Shown here in pieces: positions 55,187 through 64,000 of a stretch of DNA of 64,000 nucleotides. This stretch comes from Labilibaculum euxinicum. Its GTDB lineage: Bacteria > Bacteroidota > Bacteroidia > Bacteroidales > Marinifilaceae. Every line of letters starts with the position of its first letter. Position 1 is the stretch's first letter. The stretch is taken from contig NZ_WTCR01000001.1 of the NCBI RefSeq assembly GCF_009795715.1, positions 434,001-498,000 on the forward strand. Direction: 5' to 3'. The notes under the pieces are model-generated. The model made no database searches, was not told where the DNA came from, and saw only the letters and a program-made list of their open reading frames with translations. A program made the translations under genes and the position numbers.

Positions 55187-57625
55187 TTATTCATATTTAA
55201 TTGCCTTAATTGGGTCGGAACTTGCTGCCCGGTAAGACTGCCATGCTACAGTAAACAGCCCAATCACTAAAGAAACAATTAGGGTGACAACAAATATCCA
55301 AATGCCTATTGAAATGTGATAAGGAAAATCGCTCAACCAAGCACTTAAAGCCCAATAAGATATTGGAACAGCTATGATATTCGCAATTACAATTAACCTG
55401 ATAAATTCACGAGTCAGCAAATACACCAACTTCGCTACCGATGCACCCAATACTTTCCGAACACCCAGCTCTTTGGTTCGTTGCTCGGCCATAAAAGAGG
55501 ACAATCCAAAAAGCCCCATGGATGCAATTAAAATGCTTATCAAAGAAAATATTGAAAAAATCCATGTCAGTCTTTCTTCCGGTTCATAATTTTCTTTCAT
55601 TCTATCATCTAAAAAGGAATAACCAAATGACATATTGGGACAGAACTCATTCCATACTTTCTGAATATATAGTAGCGTTTCTTTTCTATTTTCAGAATTA
55701 ATTTTCACGTGCAAATTCCTTCGGTAATCAGGATTTTCCGAAACAATGAGGTTCATCGGCTCAATTAAATCTTTAAGAGGCTGATAATTAAAATCCCGAA
55801 TTACACCAATCACCTCTCCCAATTGAACTTCTCCTCCTTCATCAACACCATCAATTTCAACTCCCAACTGAAGCTTTTTCCCTAAGGCATTTTCGCCCCA
55901 GTTAAATTTAATTGCGGCCGACTCATTAACGATAAATGCATTGATTGTATCTGATGGAATCTCACGACTAAAATTTCTTCCTTTCAGAATATCCATTTCC
56001 ATTAAATCGATATAATCGAAATCAATAACATTGAAATTTAATGCATATTGCTGCATCCCTTCATCACTCTCGTACAAATGCACCGTTTTCGATCCTCCAA
56101 AACCAATTAATGAACTAGAAGTTGCAACAGCCTTTATGTTGGGATTTTTCTTCAGCTCCATTTTCAATGCATCTATTCTGGTCCGCAATACTGAATCGCG
56201 AATAACCGAGACTACAATATCTTTTTTATTAAATCCCACATCCATACTATTCATGTACAGGAATTGAGATGCAACAATGATAGTTCCGCTAATCATCATG
56301 GCTGAAACTGTAAACTGTGAAATCACAAGCAATTTTCGCAAAAAACCATTTGCTCCACCTCTGCCATTTCTTCCTTTTAGAATAAAAACCGGCTGAATTG
56401 AAGACAAGTAAAGAGCAGGATAACTCCCCGAGAAAAGACCTAAGAGGACGGCAAGAATTACATTAAACAAAATCACCTCCGGAGTATCCAAAAAACTCAA
56501 TGTAAGATCCTTATTTACCAATTGATTAAACAGTGGCAGCAACAACTCAACGCATATTAAGGCTATAATAAGGGCAAAAACTGTTAACGATATACTCTCC
56601 ATCATAAACTGACGAATGATATTTTCTCTTTGTGCGCCAACCACCTTACGAATACCTACCTCTTTTGCCCGCTTTGAAGATCGCGCAGTTGCCATGTTCA
56701 TATAGTTAATACTGGCTATGGACAGGATAAAAATGGCAATTGCTGTTAGAATATAAATGTATTTTATATTGCCGGTTGGAGCATCCCATTGCAATTGTGA
56801 TCTTAAATGAATATCCCCAAGATGCTGAATTATTAATTTGTAGGAAACCCCCAGTTGATCTCCAAGCTCCTTCATGTATTTCTCATAGTAAGCCGGAAAC
56901 TTTTCGAGAATAGCATCAGCCTCTGAATTTTCTTTTAACAACAAAAAAGTATAATTATTAAAAGACCAAAATGAAATTGGTTGCTGACTGTTAAATTGCT
57001 CCGCTCCCCTTATGCTTTCCAATGTTTTCATGGAATAGAAAGCATTATATTTAAAGTGGCTGTTGGAAGGGAGATCTTTCATTACTCCACTAACAGTATA
57101 GGCTGCATTTTCACCAACAAGCAATATCTTTCCTATTGGATCCTCGTTGCTAAAATACTTCTTAGCCAGAGTTTCATTTAGCACTATTGAGTATGGTTGA
57201 GTAAGAGCTTTTTTTGGATCTCCTTTAAGCAGGGGAAAGCTAAAAATAGTAAATACAGAAGAATCAACAAAGGCGATATGTTCTTCATAAAACTCTTTAT
57301 CATCATATTTAAACTGCTGTCTTCCTGAACCTTGAAACCGAACAAACTGCTCCACCTCAGGAAATTCCTCAGCAAAGGTTGGCCCGAATGGCAAAGGCGA
57401 TGTCGCAACACGGTCTCTCTTTCCACTCAAAGTAAAATCTGATCCCAAACGAATGATCCGTTCATGATTCACATTGTACTTATCGTATGATAATTCATCC
57501 TGAACAAACAGTAAAATCAGAATTGTACAAATTAATCCTACAGATAAACCGACAACATTAATTGTTGTATAGAATTTATTTCTGGAAAAATTTCGAAAAA
57601 GTGTAATGAAGAAATTCTTAAACAT
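55187..57625 (-). CDS. MacB-like ABC permease 2
   Basis: 812-residue inner-membrane subunit, permease of a MacB/FtsX-type mechanotransmission ABC system. Four membrane helices: one near residue 20, a periplasmic MacB_PCD-like domain (about 45-250), helices at about 285-440, then a second periplasmic domain (about 440-650) and helices near 690-800. The repeated coupling motif is SKRAKEVGIRKVVGAQRENI and EQRTKELGVRKVLGASVAKL. A double-unit architecture with eight helices is common in Bacteroidota. In the same operon as the ATPase and permease 1. Confidence 0.9.
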   Translation of the reverse strand: MFKNFFITLFRNFSRNKFYTTINVVGLSVGLICTILILLFVQDELSYDKYNVNHERIIRLGSDFTLSGKRDRVATSPLPFGPTFAEEFPEVEQFVRFQGSGRQQFKYDDKEFYEEHIAFVDSSVFTIFSFPLLKGDPKKALTQPYSIVLNETLAKKYFSNEDPIGKILLVGENAAYTVSGVMKDLPSNSHFKYNAFYSMKTLESIRGAEQFNSQQPISFWSFNNYTFLLLKENSEADAILEKFPAYYEKYMKELGDQLGVSYKLIIQHLGDIHLRSQLQWDAPTGNIKYIYILTAIAIFILSIASINYMNMATARSSKRAKEVGIRKVVGAQRENIIRQFMMESISLTVFALIIALICVELLLPLFNQLVNKDLTLSFLDTPEVILFNVILAVLLGLFSGSYPALYLSSIQPVFILKGRNGRGGANGFLRKLLVISQFTVSAMMISGTIIVASQFLYMNSMDVGFNKKDIVVSVIRDSVLRTRIDALKMELKKNPNIKAVATSSSLIGFGGSKTVHLYESDEGMQQYALNFNVIDFDYIDLMEMDILKGRNFSREIPSDTINAFIVNESAAIKFNWGENALGKKLQLGVEIDGVDEGGEVQLGEVIGVIRDFNYQPLKDLIEPMNLIVSENPDYRRNLHVKINSENRKETLLYIQKVWNEFCPNMSFGYSFLDDRMKENYEPEERLTWIFSIFSLISILIASMGLFGLSSFMAEQRTKELGVRKVLGASVAKLVYLLTREFIRLIVIANIIAVPISYWALSAWLSDFPYHISIGIWIFVVTLIVSLVIGLFTVAWQSYRAASSDPIKAIKYE

Positions 57626-57701
57626 ACTTGCCTTATTAATATGCAGCTCAATTTTCAGAATATGAACCTAAGAATTGATTAATAACGATAATATTTTCGT
57701 T

Positions 57702-58391
57702 CTAAAGCTTTTGTCTCATATTCTCAGTTACAATATGTCCGTCAAACAATTGAATAATACGATGACTTCTATCGGCATCTGATGGCGAGTGAGTGACCAT
57801 AATTATTGTAGTTCCTTCCTCATTAAGCTGAGTTAAAAGATTCATCACCTCTTCTCCGTTAGCAGAATCCAAATTACCCGTTGGCTCATCCGCTAAAATC
57901 AATTTGGGATTGGAAATAACTGCTCGTGCAATTGCAACCCTTTGCTGCTGTCCTCCAGATAATTGCTGAGGAAAATGCTTAGCTCTATGGGCAATATTCA
58001 TTCTTTCCAATGCCTCATTTACTCTTCTTTTTCTCTCTGCCCCAGATACTTTCATATACAAAAGAGGCAACTCAACATTCTCAAAAACGGTCAATTCATC
58101 AATCAAATTAAAACTTTGAAAAACAAAACCAATGTTTTCTTTTCTCAAATTTGTTCTTTGCCTTTCAGTGTAGTTCTCTACCTGATAGCCATTAAAATGA
58201 AGCTCTCCTTCACTTGGATTGTCAAGCAAGCCAATAATATTCAGCAAAGTTGACTTGCCACATCCCGATGGCCCCATTATCGCAACAAATTCGCCTTTAT
58301 TAATTTCCAGATTGACATTATTTAATGCCGTAGTTTCCACTTCGTCGGTTCTGAAAACTTTAATTAAATTTTTAGTATTAATCATAGCCAT
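57702..58391 (-). CDS. MacB-like ABC ATPase
   Basis: 229-residue cytosolic ATPase. Walker A GPSGCGKST, Q loop FVFQSF, signature LSGGQQQRVAIARA, Walker B LILADEPTGNLD, H loop MVTHSP. The EPTGNLDSANGEEVM pattern marks the MacB/LolD group. It powers the two adjacent permeases; as in MacAB, they move substrates from the periplasm rather than from the cytosol. Spacing is 18 bases from permease 1 and 76 to permease 2. Confidence 0.95.
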   Translation of the reverse strand: MAMINTKNLIKVFRTDEVETTALNNVNLEINKGEFVAIMGPSGCGKSTLLNIIGLLDNPSEGELHFNGYQVENYTERQRTNLRKENIGFVFQSFNLIDELTVFENVELPLLYMKVSGAERKRRVNEALERMNIAHRAKHFPQQLSGGQQQRVAIARAVISNPKLILADEPTGNLDSANGEEVMNLLTQLNEEGTTIIMVTHSPSDADRSHRIIQLFDGHIVTENMRQKL

Positions 58392-58409
58392 ATCTATTTA
58401 TACAATCAC

Positions 58410-60758
58410 TTATTCATATTTTAGCACTCGCACCGGAGTTTTTAAAGCCAATTTCCATATTTGCTGATAAACTGTAAGAAAGGTTATCAACAGAGATACA
58501 AATCCTGACAAGATAAAAATTCCAATTCCAATATCTATTCGATAGGCAAACCCCTTTAACCACCACTCCATCACAAAAAATGAAAGTACCCAAGCAATGA
58601 AATTGGAAAGCATTACCCATTTAAAAAATTCTTTTAACAACAATTGAAATACAGTATCCATATTAGCTCCAAAGACCTTCCTTAGTGCCATCTCACGGGA
58701 TTTCCGTTCTGTAACAAAGGAAACAAGCCCAAACAAGCCCAAATATGAAATAATAAAAGCTATTATTGTAAATGAAATAAATATTTTACTCATTCGTGAT
58801 TCAGCCGTATAAAAATACTTAAAGTCCTCTTCCAAAAATCGATAAGTAAACGGAATATCAGGAACTGTTGAGTCCCAAACTGTTCTTATTTTATTTAGAA
58901 TTGGCTCCACATCTTCTCCAATTCGAATAGCTATATATTTAAATGCTGCCGGGTTTCGCATCATGATTAAGGGTTCCACTCCAACCTGAAGACTATTAAA
59001 ATTAAAATCTTTAACAATACCTATCACCTCGCCCGAATAATCCCAAATCTGCAAAGGTTCTCCAATGATATGGACCATATTCATCTTTTCTGCCGCCGAT
59101 TCATTAATAATAAATTTCAAGCTATCCCCGCCATGCAATTTGGAAAATCCCCTTCCCTGAATCACATCCATTTCAAATGTTTCAATGAAATCATAATCCA
59201 CAAAAGACAATTGAAACAAGATATCTTCAGAATCTTTTATTTTTCCGGGCCAATCTACATCCCAAGTTGAATTTGTAAAATTCACCGGCATTTGGTTTGC
59301 TGCAGTTACCCAGTAAACTCCCTGGATTTTAGTCAACTCATTTTTCAACTTAGGATAAATCGAATTAAAATCATCTGCCATCTCAATATAAATCAAATCG
59401 CTCTTATTGTAACCAACATCCGATTCCCTTAAAAATTTCAGTTGCTGATAAATAATCCCTGAACAAATAAACAGAGATATCGACATACTAAATTGAATGA
59501 CTACCAACACCTTCCTGAGCAGAGCAGAATCTTTTCTTGAAATGCCTTTAATTACATGAATTGGCAGAAAAGAAGACAGAAACAAGGCAGGATAACTTCC
59601 TGACACAATTCCTGTAAGAAGTACAATGCCCGAAACGCTAAATAAAAATTTTATATTATTTATCCCCAATGACAAATCCCTATCCGTTAAATCACTAAAA
59701 ACAGGCAGTAATAATTCAACCAAAACAACGGCAATTCCTAAGGATATTAATGTAAAAAATATCGATTCGCCAAGAAACAAACCGATTAATCCTTTTCGCT
59801 GAGCTCCAACTACTTTTCTGATAGCCACTTCTTTTGCTCTTCTTTCTGATCTGGCAGTTGCCAGATTCATATAGTTAAAACAGGCAATTAAAAGTATCAA
59901 AACAGCTACCAGCAGGAATACTCTCACATACCAAATTGAACCCACTTTATTCGTGTTAATGGCATACAAATGATATTTCACGAAAGCCTGAAGATCAAGA
60001 TCTACATTTGAATTCTTAATACGATCTTTAATATACGTTTGTAACTGAGCCGCCAAATCATCCGAATCAACTCCTTCTTCTACTTTAATAAAAGTGTGAA
60101 AAGTATTTGCCTCCCAATCATTTAAATCATAAGACCACAACTTCCCAAAAAATTGAAAAGGAAGAATAAAGTCGAAAGTTATTGATGAATTAGCCGGCGG
60201 ATTTTGAATCACAGCCGAAACTACATAATCAAATTTGGAATTTATTTCAATCTTTCTTCCAATCGGATCCAATTCGCCGAACAATTTCTGAGCGAGCTTC
60301 TCTGTAAGCACAATTGAATTTTCCTCCTTAAAAGGATTCTCTTTTTCTCCTTCTACGATAGGAAAAGTAAAAATCTGAAAGAAATCTGCGTCAACAATTT
60401 TCCCGCCATCCTCAACAAAACTTTTCCCATCCGCAGAAAGAATCAATTGCCCCCAGGTAGTAACCATTCTGGTGGAATACTTAATTTCCGGAAATGTTCT
60501 TTTTATTGATTCGGCTAATGGCGCAGGTGTTGAATATACCGAAAACACATCCCCGTCTGCATAGTTCTGATTCTCATAAACACTATAAACCTGATCAATA
60601 TCCTCGTGAAACTTATCAAATCCCGTTTCATATTCTACCCATATTAATATGAGTAACGTACAAGTCACACCAGTTGCCAATCCTAAAATATTCATTAAAG
60701 AATAGGCTTTTTGCCGATATAAACTTCGTAAAACGGTATTCAATAGAATTTTTAACAT
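58410..60758 (-). CDS. MacB-like ABC permease 1
   Basis: 782 residues with the same duplicated plan as permease 2: N-terminal helix, periplasmic domain, three helices with SERRAKEVAIRKVVGAQRKGL, second periplasmic domain, three helices with ERKSREMALRKVFGANMDTV. The start is four bases after the adaptor stop, and the ATPase begins 18 bases later, so the operon is tightly packed. The pair of related permeases probably forms a heterodimer around the ATPase dimer. Confidence 0.9.
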   Translation of the reverse strand: MLKILLNTVLRSLYRQKAYSLMNILGLATGVTCTLLILIWVEYETGFDKFHEDIDQVYSVYENQNYADGDVFSVYSTPAPLAESIKRTFPEIKYSTRMVTTWGQLILSADGKSFVEDGGKIVDADFFQIFTFPIVEGEKENPFKEENSIVLTEKLAQKLFGELDPIGRKIEINSKFDYVVSAVIQNPPANSSITFDFILPFQFFGKLWSYDLNDWEANTFHTFIKVEEGVDSDDLAAQLQTYIKDRIKNSNVDLDLQAFVKYHLYAINTNKVGSIWYVRVFLLVAVLILLIACFNYMNLATARSERRAKEVAIRKVVGAQRKGLIGLFLGESIFFTLISLGIAVVLVELLLPVFSDLTDRDLSLGINNIKFLFSVSGIVLLTGIVSGSYPALFLSSFLPIHVIKGISRKDSALLRKVLVVIQFSMSISLFICSGIIYQQLKFLRESDVGYNKSDLIYIEMADDFNSIYPKLKNELTKIQGVYWVTAANQMPVNFTNSTWDVDWPGKIKDSEDILFQLSFVDYDFIETFEMDVIQGRGFSKLHGGDSLKFIINESAAEKMNMVHIIGEPLQIWDYSGEVIGIVKDFNFNSLQVGVEPLIMMRNPAAFKYIAIRIGEDVEPILNKIRTVWDSTVPDIPFTYRFLEEDFKYFYTAESRMSKIFISFTIIAFIISYLGLFGLVSFVTERKSREMALRKVFGANMDTVFQLLLKEFFKWVMLSNFIAWVLSFFVMEWWLKGFAYRIDIGIGIFILSGFVSLLITFLTVYQQIWKLALKTPVRVLKYE

Positions 60759-60762
60759 CCAC

Positions 60763-62013
60763 TTACTTTAAAACCAATTTGTCAACATCCCCGTAAGATT
60801 CATAGCTATTTGTTACAACTCTCTCTCCCGGTTTCAAGCCCTCAAGAACCTCATAATACATCGGATTTTGATTTCCCAATTTAATTGCACGTTTTGTAGC
60901 AAACTCACCACTGGGATCCACAACGAATATCCATTGCCCTCCTGTACTTTGAAAAAAACCTCCTCTTTGAATCAACACAGCCTCCCTGGGCTCTCCCAAT
61001 TCAATTTTTGTTCTAAATGTTTGCCCGGTTCTAATTCCAGGAGGAAGTTCACCAACAAATTTCATATCAATTTCGAACTGACCACTACGTACTTCCGGAT
61101 AAACTTTATAAACCACTAAATTATAATCAACGCCGCTAAAACTAAATTTAGCCTTCAATCCTTTATTTAATCGTGCAATGTAGAGTTCGTCAACCATCGC
61201 ATTTATTTTATAATTATCCAATACATTCACCTGTCCTAAACGCTGCCCTCTTGACTTTGACTCTCCCAATTCAACATTTAAAGATCCTAACTGACCATCA
61301 ACAGGTGCTTTTACATTTAGATTCTGGAGTTTTGCACGAACCATTTCCAGATTGTTTTCCATGTTTTTCAAATTGGCATCCAATCGTTGAATTTGAATTG
61401 TTCGCGCAAGAGAATCGGTTTTTTGTCTCTCCAAAAGCAACTCCCTGGTTTTTTTATAGTAATTGTAATTATCATTTGACTCGTCGAATTCTTCCCGGGA
61501 AATTAAATCCTTCTCAAAGAAAATTTTATTTCTCTGATAAGCCCTTTTACTCTTTGCCAAATTTAAATCAATATCCAACAAACTTCTTCTTACATTTAAA
61601 CGATCCTGTTCCATACTCAAACGGGTATCCCGTAATCTATTTACTTGCTCAGTAAAGCCAGCTTCCGAATTTAATATTTGTAAGTTCAACTCTGAATTGC
61701 TTAAACGAAGAATCACATCGCCCTTTTTAACCATACTTCCCTCTTCCAGCAGGATCTCTTCAACCCGGCCTCCTTCAATAGCATCTAAATAAACAGTGGT
61801 AATTGGATTGACCGTTCCCGTTCGGGCAATGTATTCCTGAAAATAATCAGTCTTCACATCTCCAATTGAAATTTTCTCTGCATCAACACGTAATCGGGAT
61901 CCTGACTCTCCCAAAAATGCTGCATACAAAACAACGACGCCTAGAACAGCTCCCGCTAAGTACCAATTTTTCCTTAGTAAATACCAGGCTTTCTTTTCAA
62001 TAATTCTATCCAT
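60763..62013 (-). CDS. Efflux periplasmic adaptor (MacA/HlyD type)
   Basis: 416 residues, first gene of the efflux operon. Membrane helix at about 18-35, then barrel-lipoyl: YIARTGTVNPITTVYLDAIEGGRVEEILLEEGSMVKKGDVILRLSN (described region 55-105), a long coiled-coil hairpin (about 110-235, LNIQ/NLKNMENNLEMVRAKLQNL), second lipoyl half VKAPVDGQLGSLNVELGESKSRG and C-terminal membrane-proximal domain. It links the permeases to an outer-membrane channel not present here. Controlled probably by the sigma-54 promoter at 62059-62074. Confidence 0.9.
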   Translation of the reverse strand: MDRIIEKKAWYLLRKNWYLAGAVLGVVVLYAAFLGESGSRLRVDAEKISIGDVKTDYFQEYIARTGTVNPITTVYLDAIEGGRVEEILLEEGSMVKKGDVILRLSNSELNLQILNSEAGFTEQVNRLRDTRLSMEQDRLNVRRSLLDIDLNLAKSKRAYQRNKIFFEKDLISREEFDESNDNYNYYKKTRELLLERQKTDSLARTIQIQRLDANLKNMENNLEMVRAKLQNLNVKAPVDGQLGSLNVELGESKSRGQRLGQVNVLDNYKINAMVDELYIARLNKGLKAKFSFSGVDYNLVVYKVYPEVRSGQFEIDMKFVGELPPGIRTGQTFRTKIELGEPREAVLIQRGGFFQSTGGQWIFVVDPSGEFATKRAIKLGNQNPMYYEVLEGLKPGERVVTNSYESYGDVDKLVLK

Positions 62014-62058
62014 TATAATTTGACTTTTTTAATCCTTTTTCAAACACAACCGCAATGT

Positions 62059-62074
62059 AGCCACTTTCATGCCA
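62059..62074 (-). promoter_or_regulatory. Sigma-54 promoter of the efflux operon
   Basis: Minus strand TGGCATGAAAGTGGCT. Compared with the -24/-12 consensus TGGCACG-N4-TTGCW it keeps GG and GC at the exact spacing; only C6 and T13 differ. Transcription would start near 62047, about 34 bases before the adaptor ATG. The divergent gene at 62263 encodes an NtrC-type sigma-54 activator, which makes a chance match unlikely. Confidence 0.7.
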
Positions 62075-62262
62075 AAACACTTTTAACATTGATTAACAAC
62101 TCCTTGAAAAACCAAAACCTATTGATTTCCACGCATCTGTGAACGAAAACAATACAAGAACTGTACGTATGCGAACATTTTTCTTTTAATATTAAAATTT
62201 AAATGATAACTTGGATTCCTATTTAAGATACTAAAACCTGAAACGACAAATTAATTCAAATT

Positions 62263-63642
62263 ATGGCAAATCAAAAAAACGGCAAAATATTAGCTATTGA
62301 TGATAACGAAGATATCCTGTTTTCTTTAAAGTTGCTGCTTAAACAACACGTAGAATTAATACACACAGAGTCTGATCCGGAAATGATTCCCAAACTCATG
62401 AAACAGGATGATTACGATGTTGTGTTGCTTGACATGAATTTTACAAAAGACGCAATTAGCGGTCAGGAAGGATATCATTGGCTAAACAAAATACTTGAAA
62501 TTGACCCACAGGCAGTTGTACTATTTATTACTGCATATGGTGATATCGAAAAATCGGTAAAAGCTATAAAAGCGGGCGCTACAGACTTCATATTAAAACC
62601 ATGGCAGAACGAAAAACTTCTTGCCACCATCTCGTCAGCAATAAAACTACGCAGATCGAAAGATGAAGTAAAAGAACTAAAGACAAAACAAAAAGAATTA
62701 AATGCAGTTCTTGACCAACCATTTAATGACTTTATTGGTACATCTCCTGAAATGCAGCAGGTATTCTCAACCATCACAAAAGTGGCGGTAACAGATGCCA
62801 ACGTCTTGATTCTTGGCGAAAACGGTACAGGCAAAGAATTGGTTGCAAGAGCACTACACCGAAACTCATCAAGAAAAGATGAAGTTTTTATCAGCGTTGA
62901 CCTTGGATCCATAAATGAAAACTTATTCGAAAGTGAACTGTTTGGACATGTGAAAGGTGCATTTACAGATGCCCGCGCCGACCGTCCCGGCCGATTCGAA
63001 ATTGCTTCAGGCGGAACACTATTCCTAGATGAAATTGGGAATTTAAGCCTGCCGATGCAAGCAAAACTATTAACAGTTTTAGAGCGAAGAGAAGTGATTC
63101 GGGTTGGATCAAACAAACCAATTCCTATCGATATCCGTTTAATATGTGCAACCAATATGCCACTAAAACAAATGGCATCAGAAGACAGATATCGTCAGGA
63201 TCTTCTGTACAGAATTAATACTGTTGAAATAAGTCTTCCTGCTTTAAGAGAACGATACGAAGACATCCCACTTTTGGCAAATCATTTTCTTGAAATATAT
63301 TCTAAAAAGTATAAAAAAGGCATCAACCCTCTATCAAAAGCATGCCTAAACAAACTTTACGATTACAGTTGGCCTGGAAATGTGAGAGAACTTCAACATT
63401 TAATGGAGCGGGCAATCATTATGGCAGACGATCGAAATCTGGACCCGGCCGATTTCCAAGTAAGTATTGAAAGAAATGGTCAGGATGATGTTGAATTTGA
63501 TTCCTATAACCTTGAGGAAGTTGAAAAGAACATCATACAGAAAGTATTGAAAACAAATAAAGGAAATATTTCCAAAGCTGCTGGAGAATTAGGTCTTACG
63601 CGCACATCTCTTTATCGAAGACTAGAAAAATATGGTTTATAA
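62263..63642 (+). CDS. NtrC-type sigma-54-dependent response regulator
   Basis: 459 residues. Receiver domain with Asp13-Asp14 and phospho-acceptor Asp57 (VVLLDMNF); AAA+ domain with Walker A GENGTGKELVA, the sigma-54-contacting GAFTDA loop, GGTLFLDEIGNLSLPMQ and ATNMPL; Fis-type helix-turn-helix at the C-terminus (NKGNISKAAGELGLTRTSLYRRLEKYGL region). It binds upstream of and activates sigma-54 promoters, the obvious target being the divergent efflux operon. Overlaps the next kinase gene by 11 bases. Confidence 0.95.
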   Translation: MANQKNGKILAIDDNEDILFSLKLLLKQHVELIHTESDPEMIPKLMKQDDYDVVLLDMNFTKDAISGQEGYHWLNKILEIDPQAVVLFITAYGDIEKSVKAIKAGATDFILKPWQNEKLLATISSAIKLRRSKDEVKELKTKQKELNAVLDQPFNDFIGTSPEMQQVFSTITKVAVTDANVLILGENGTGKELVARALHRNSSRKDEVFISVDLGSINENLFESELFGHVKGAFTDARADRPGRFEIASGGTLFLDEIGNLSLPMQAKLLTVLERREVIRVGSNKPIPIDIRLICATNMPLKQMASEDRYRQDLLYRINTVEISLPALRERYEDIPLLANHFLEIYSKKYKKGINPLSKACLNKLYDYSWPGNVRELQHLMERAIIMADDRNLDPADFQVSIERNGQDDVEFDSYNLEEVEKNIIQKVLKTNKGNISKAAGELGLTRTSLYRRLEKYGL

Positions 63643-64000
63643 AAGCTTCCGGATTAATTTTATAATAAGAATCATCGTGCTCTCAGCAACGATATTCTTA
63701 TTATTTTACTTGATTGCAAAAAAGAGCCTCTACTTCACAGCAAGCCTTACTTTTATTGCGATTATTTATCAAATATATGAAATTATTAAGTACGTTGAAA
63801 AAACCAACCGCCTGCTAAAGAATTTTCTGGAATCCATACGATATTCTGATTTCACACGAAATTTTCAGGTTCAGGGTCTTGGAAGCTCATTCGACAAGCT
63901 ACAGGAATCTTTCAATGCAGTAATTACTGATTTTCAGAAAATAAGAGCAGAAAAAGAAGAACATTATTTCTATTTACAAACCGTAATTCAACACATTGGA
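63632..64000 (+). CDS. Sensor histidine kinase, 3' end cut off
   Basis: 123 residues seen. Two hydrophobic segments near the N-terminus (about 9-27 and 35-48), then a linker helix (YVEKTNRLLKNFLESIRYSDFTR) and the start of a region (YFYLQTVIQHIG) that precedes the HisKA in related kinases. The catalytic domains lie beyond the window. ATG 63632 overlaps the regulator gene's end, so translation is coupled; it is the expected partner of the NtrC-type regulator. Confidence 0.8.
   Translation, partial: MVYKSFRINFIIRIIVLSATIFLLFYLIAKKSLYFTASLTFIAIIYQIYEIIKYVEKTNRLLKNFLESIRYSDFTRNFQVQGLGSSFDKLQESFNAVITDFQKIRAEKEEHYFYLQTVIQHIG

Noticed and set aside
62048-62072. Second sigma-54-like match, TGGCTACATTGC on the minus strand
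   Set aside because: The GG to GC spacing is three bases too short.

Overview
The window is AT-rich DNA from a member of the Bacteroidota. The evidence is: promoter boxes of the TTTG-N19-TAnnTTTG type, a tmRNA tag ending GENNYALAA, a short primary sigma factor without region 1.1, a Rho factor with a long charged insertion, and many families typical of the phylum (DUF4199, DUF6588, GG-leader peptides, OMP beta-barrel receptors, MacB-type permease pairs). Pyruvate:ferredoxin oxidoreductase, pyruvate phosphate dikinase and AcnB suggest a fermentative or facultative anaerobe. A marine Marinifilaceae-like organism is my guess, not shown by the sequence.

Layout: (1) 1-7.2 kb, housekeeping: GAPDH (5' end cut by the window), aconitase B, a DUF2752 membrane protein followed by a decayed CCC-motif-like membrane gene, a LuxC-like acyl-CoA reductase, a pRiA4b ORF-3-like protein and miaA. 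(2) 7.2-19.1 kb, accessory: a histidine kinase/response regulator pair diverges from a peptide natural-product (RiPP-like) locus. That locus has two dissimilar GG-leader precursors, a radical SAM/SPASM maturase, an outer-membrane beta-barrel receptor, an unknown 163-residue protein, a C39-peptidase ABC exporter and a very short HlyD-like adaptor. The export half is punctuated by a family of GAACAC...GTGTTC repeats, one interval of which holds a GxxExxY (PDDEXK-like) gene. (3) 19.1-22.5 kb, leftward glycosyltransferase/methyltransferase genes. (4) 22.7-23.4 kb, SRP RNA and four tRNA-Thr genes. (5) 23.6-34.6 kb, transaldolase-like enzyme, YciO/Sua5-like protein, a frameshifted small gene, two TrkH paralogues with TrkA, ComEC, DUF6588 protein, peptide deformylase, RuvX. 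(6) 34.8-52.5 kb, surface proteins, PPDK, a dihydroorotate dehydrogenase-like protein, PFOR, an ATPase, Rho, RpoD, Rpe, an alanine/saccharopine dehydrogenase-like protein and tmRNA. (7) 52.7-64 kb, an inactive IS630-type transposase, two uncharacterised proteins, and a leftward MacB-like efflux operon facing a rightward NtrC-type regulator and a cut histidine kinase. A sigma-54 promoter lies just in front of the efflux operon.

The most unusual part is 9.3-19.1 kb. The likely logic (inference) is that the radical SAM enzyme modifies one or both peptides, the C39 domain cuts after Gly-Gly during export, and the receptor and two-component system handle uptake, sensing or regulation. Hairpins before the first precursor and between the second precursor and the maturase could set expression ratios. 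The gene-by-gene spacing of the GAACAC...GTGTTC repeats, the hairpin-rich block at 15.0-15.4 kb and the shrunken adaptor are the features least explained by known families.
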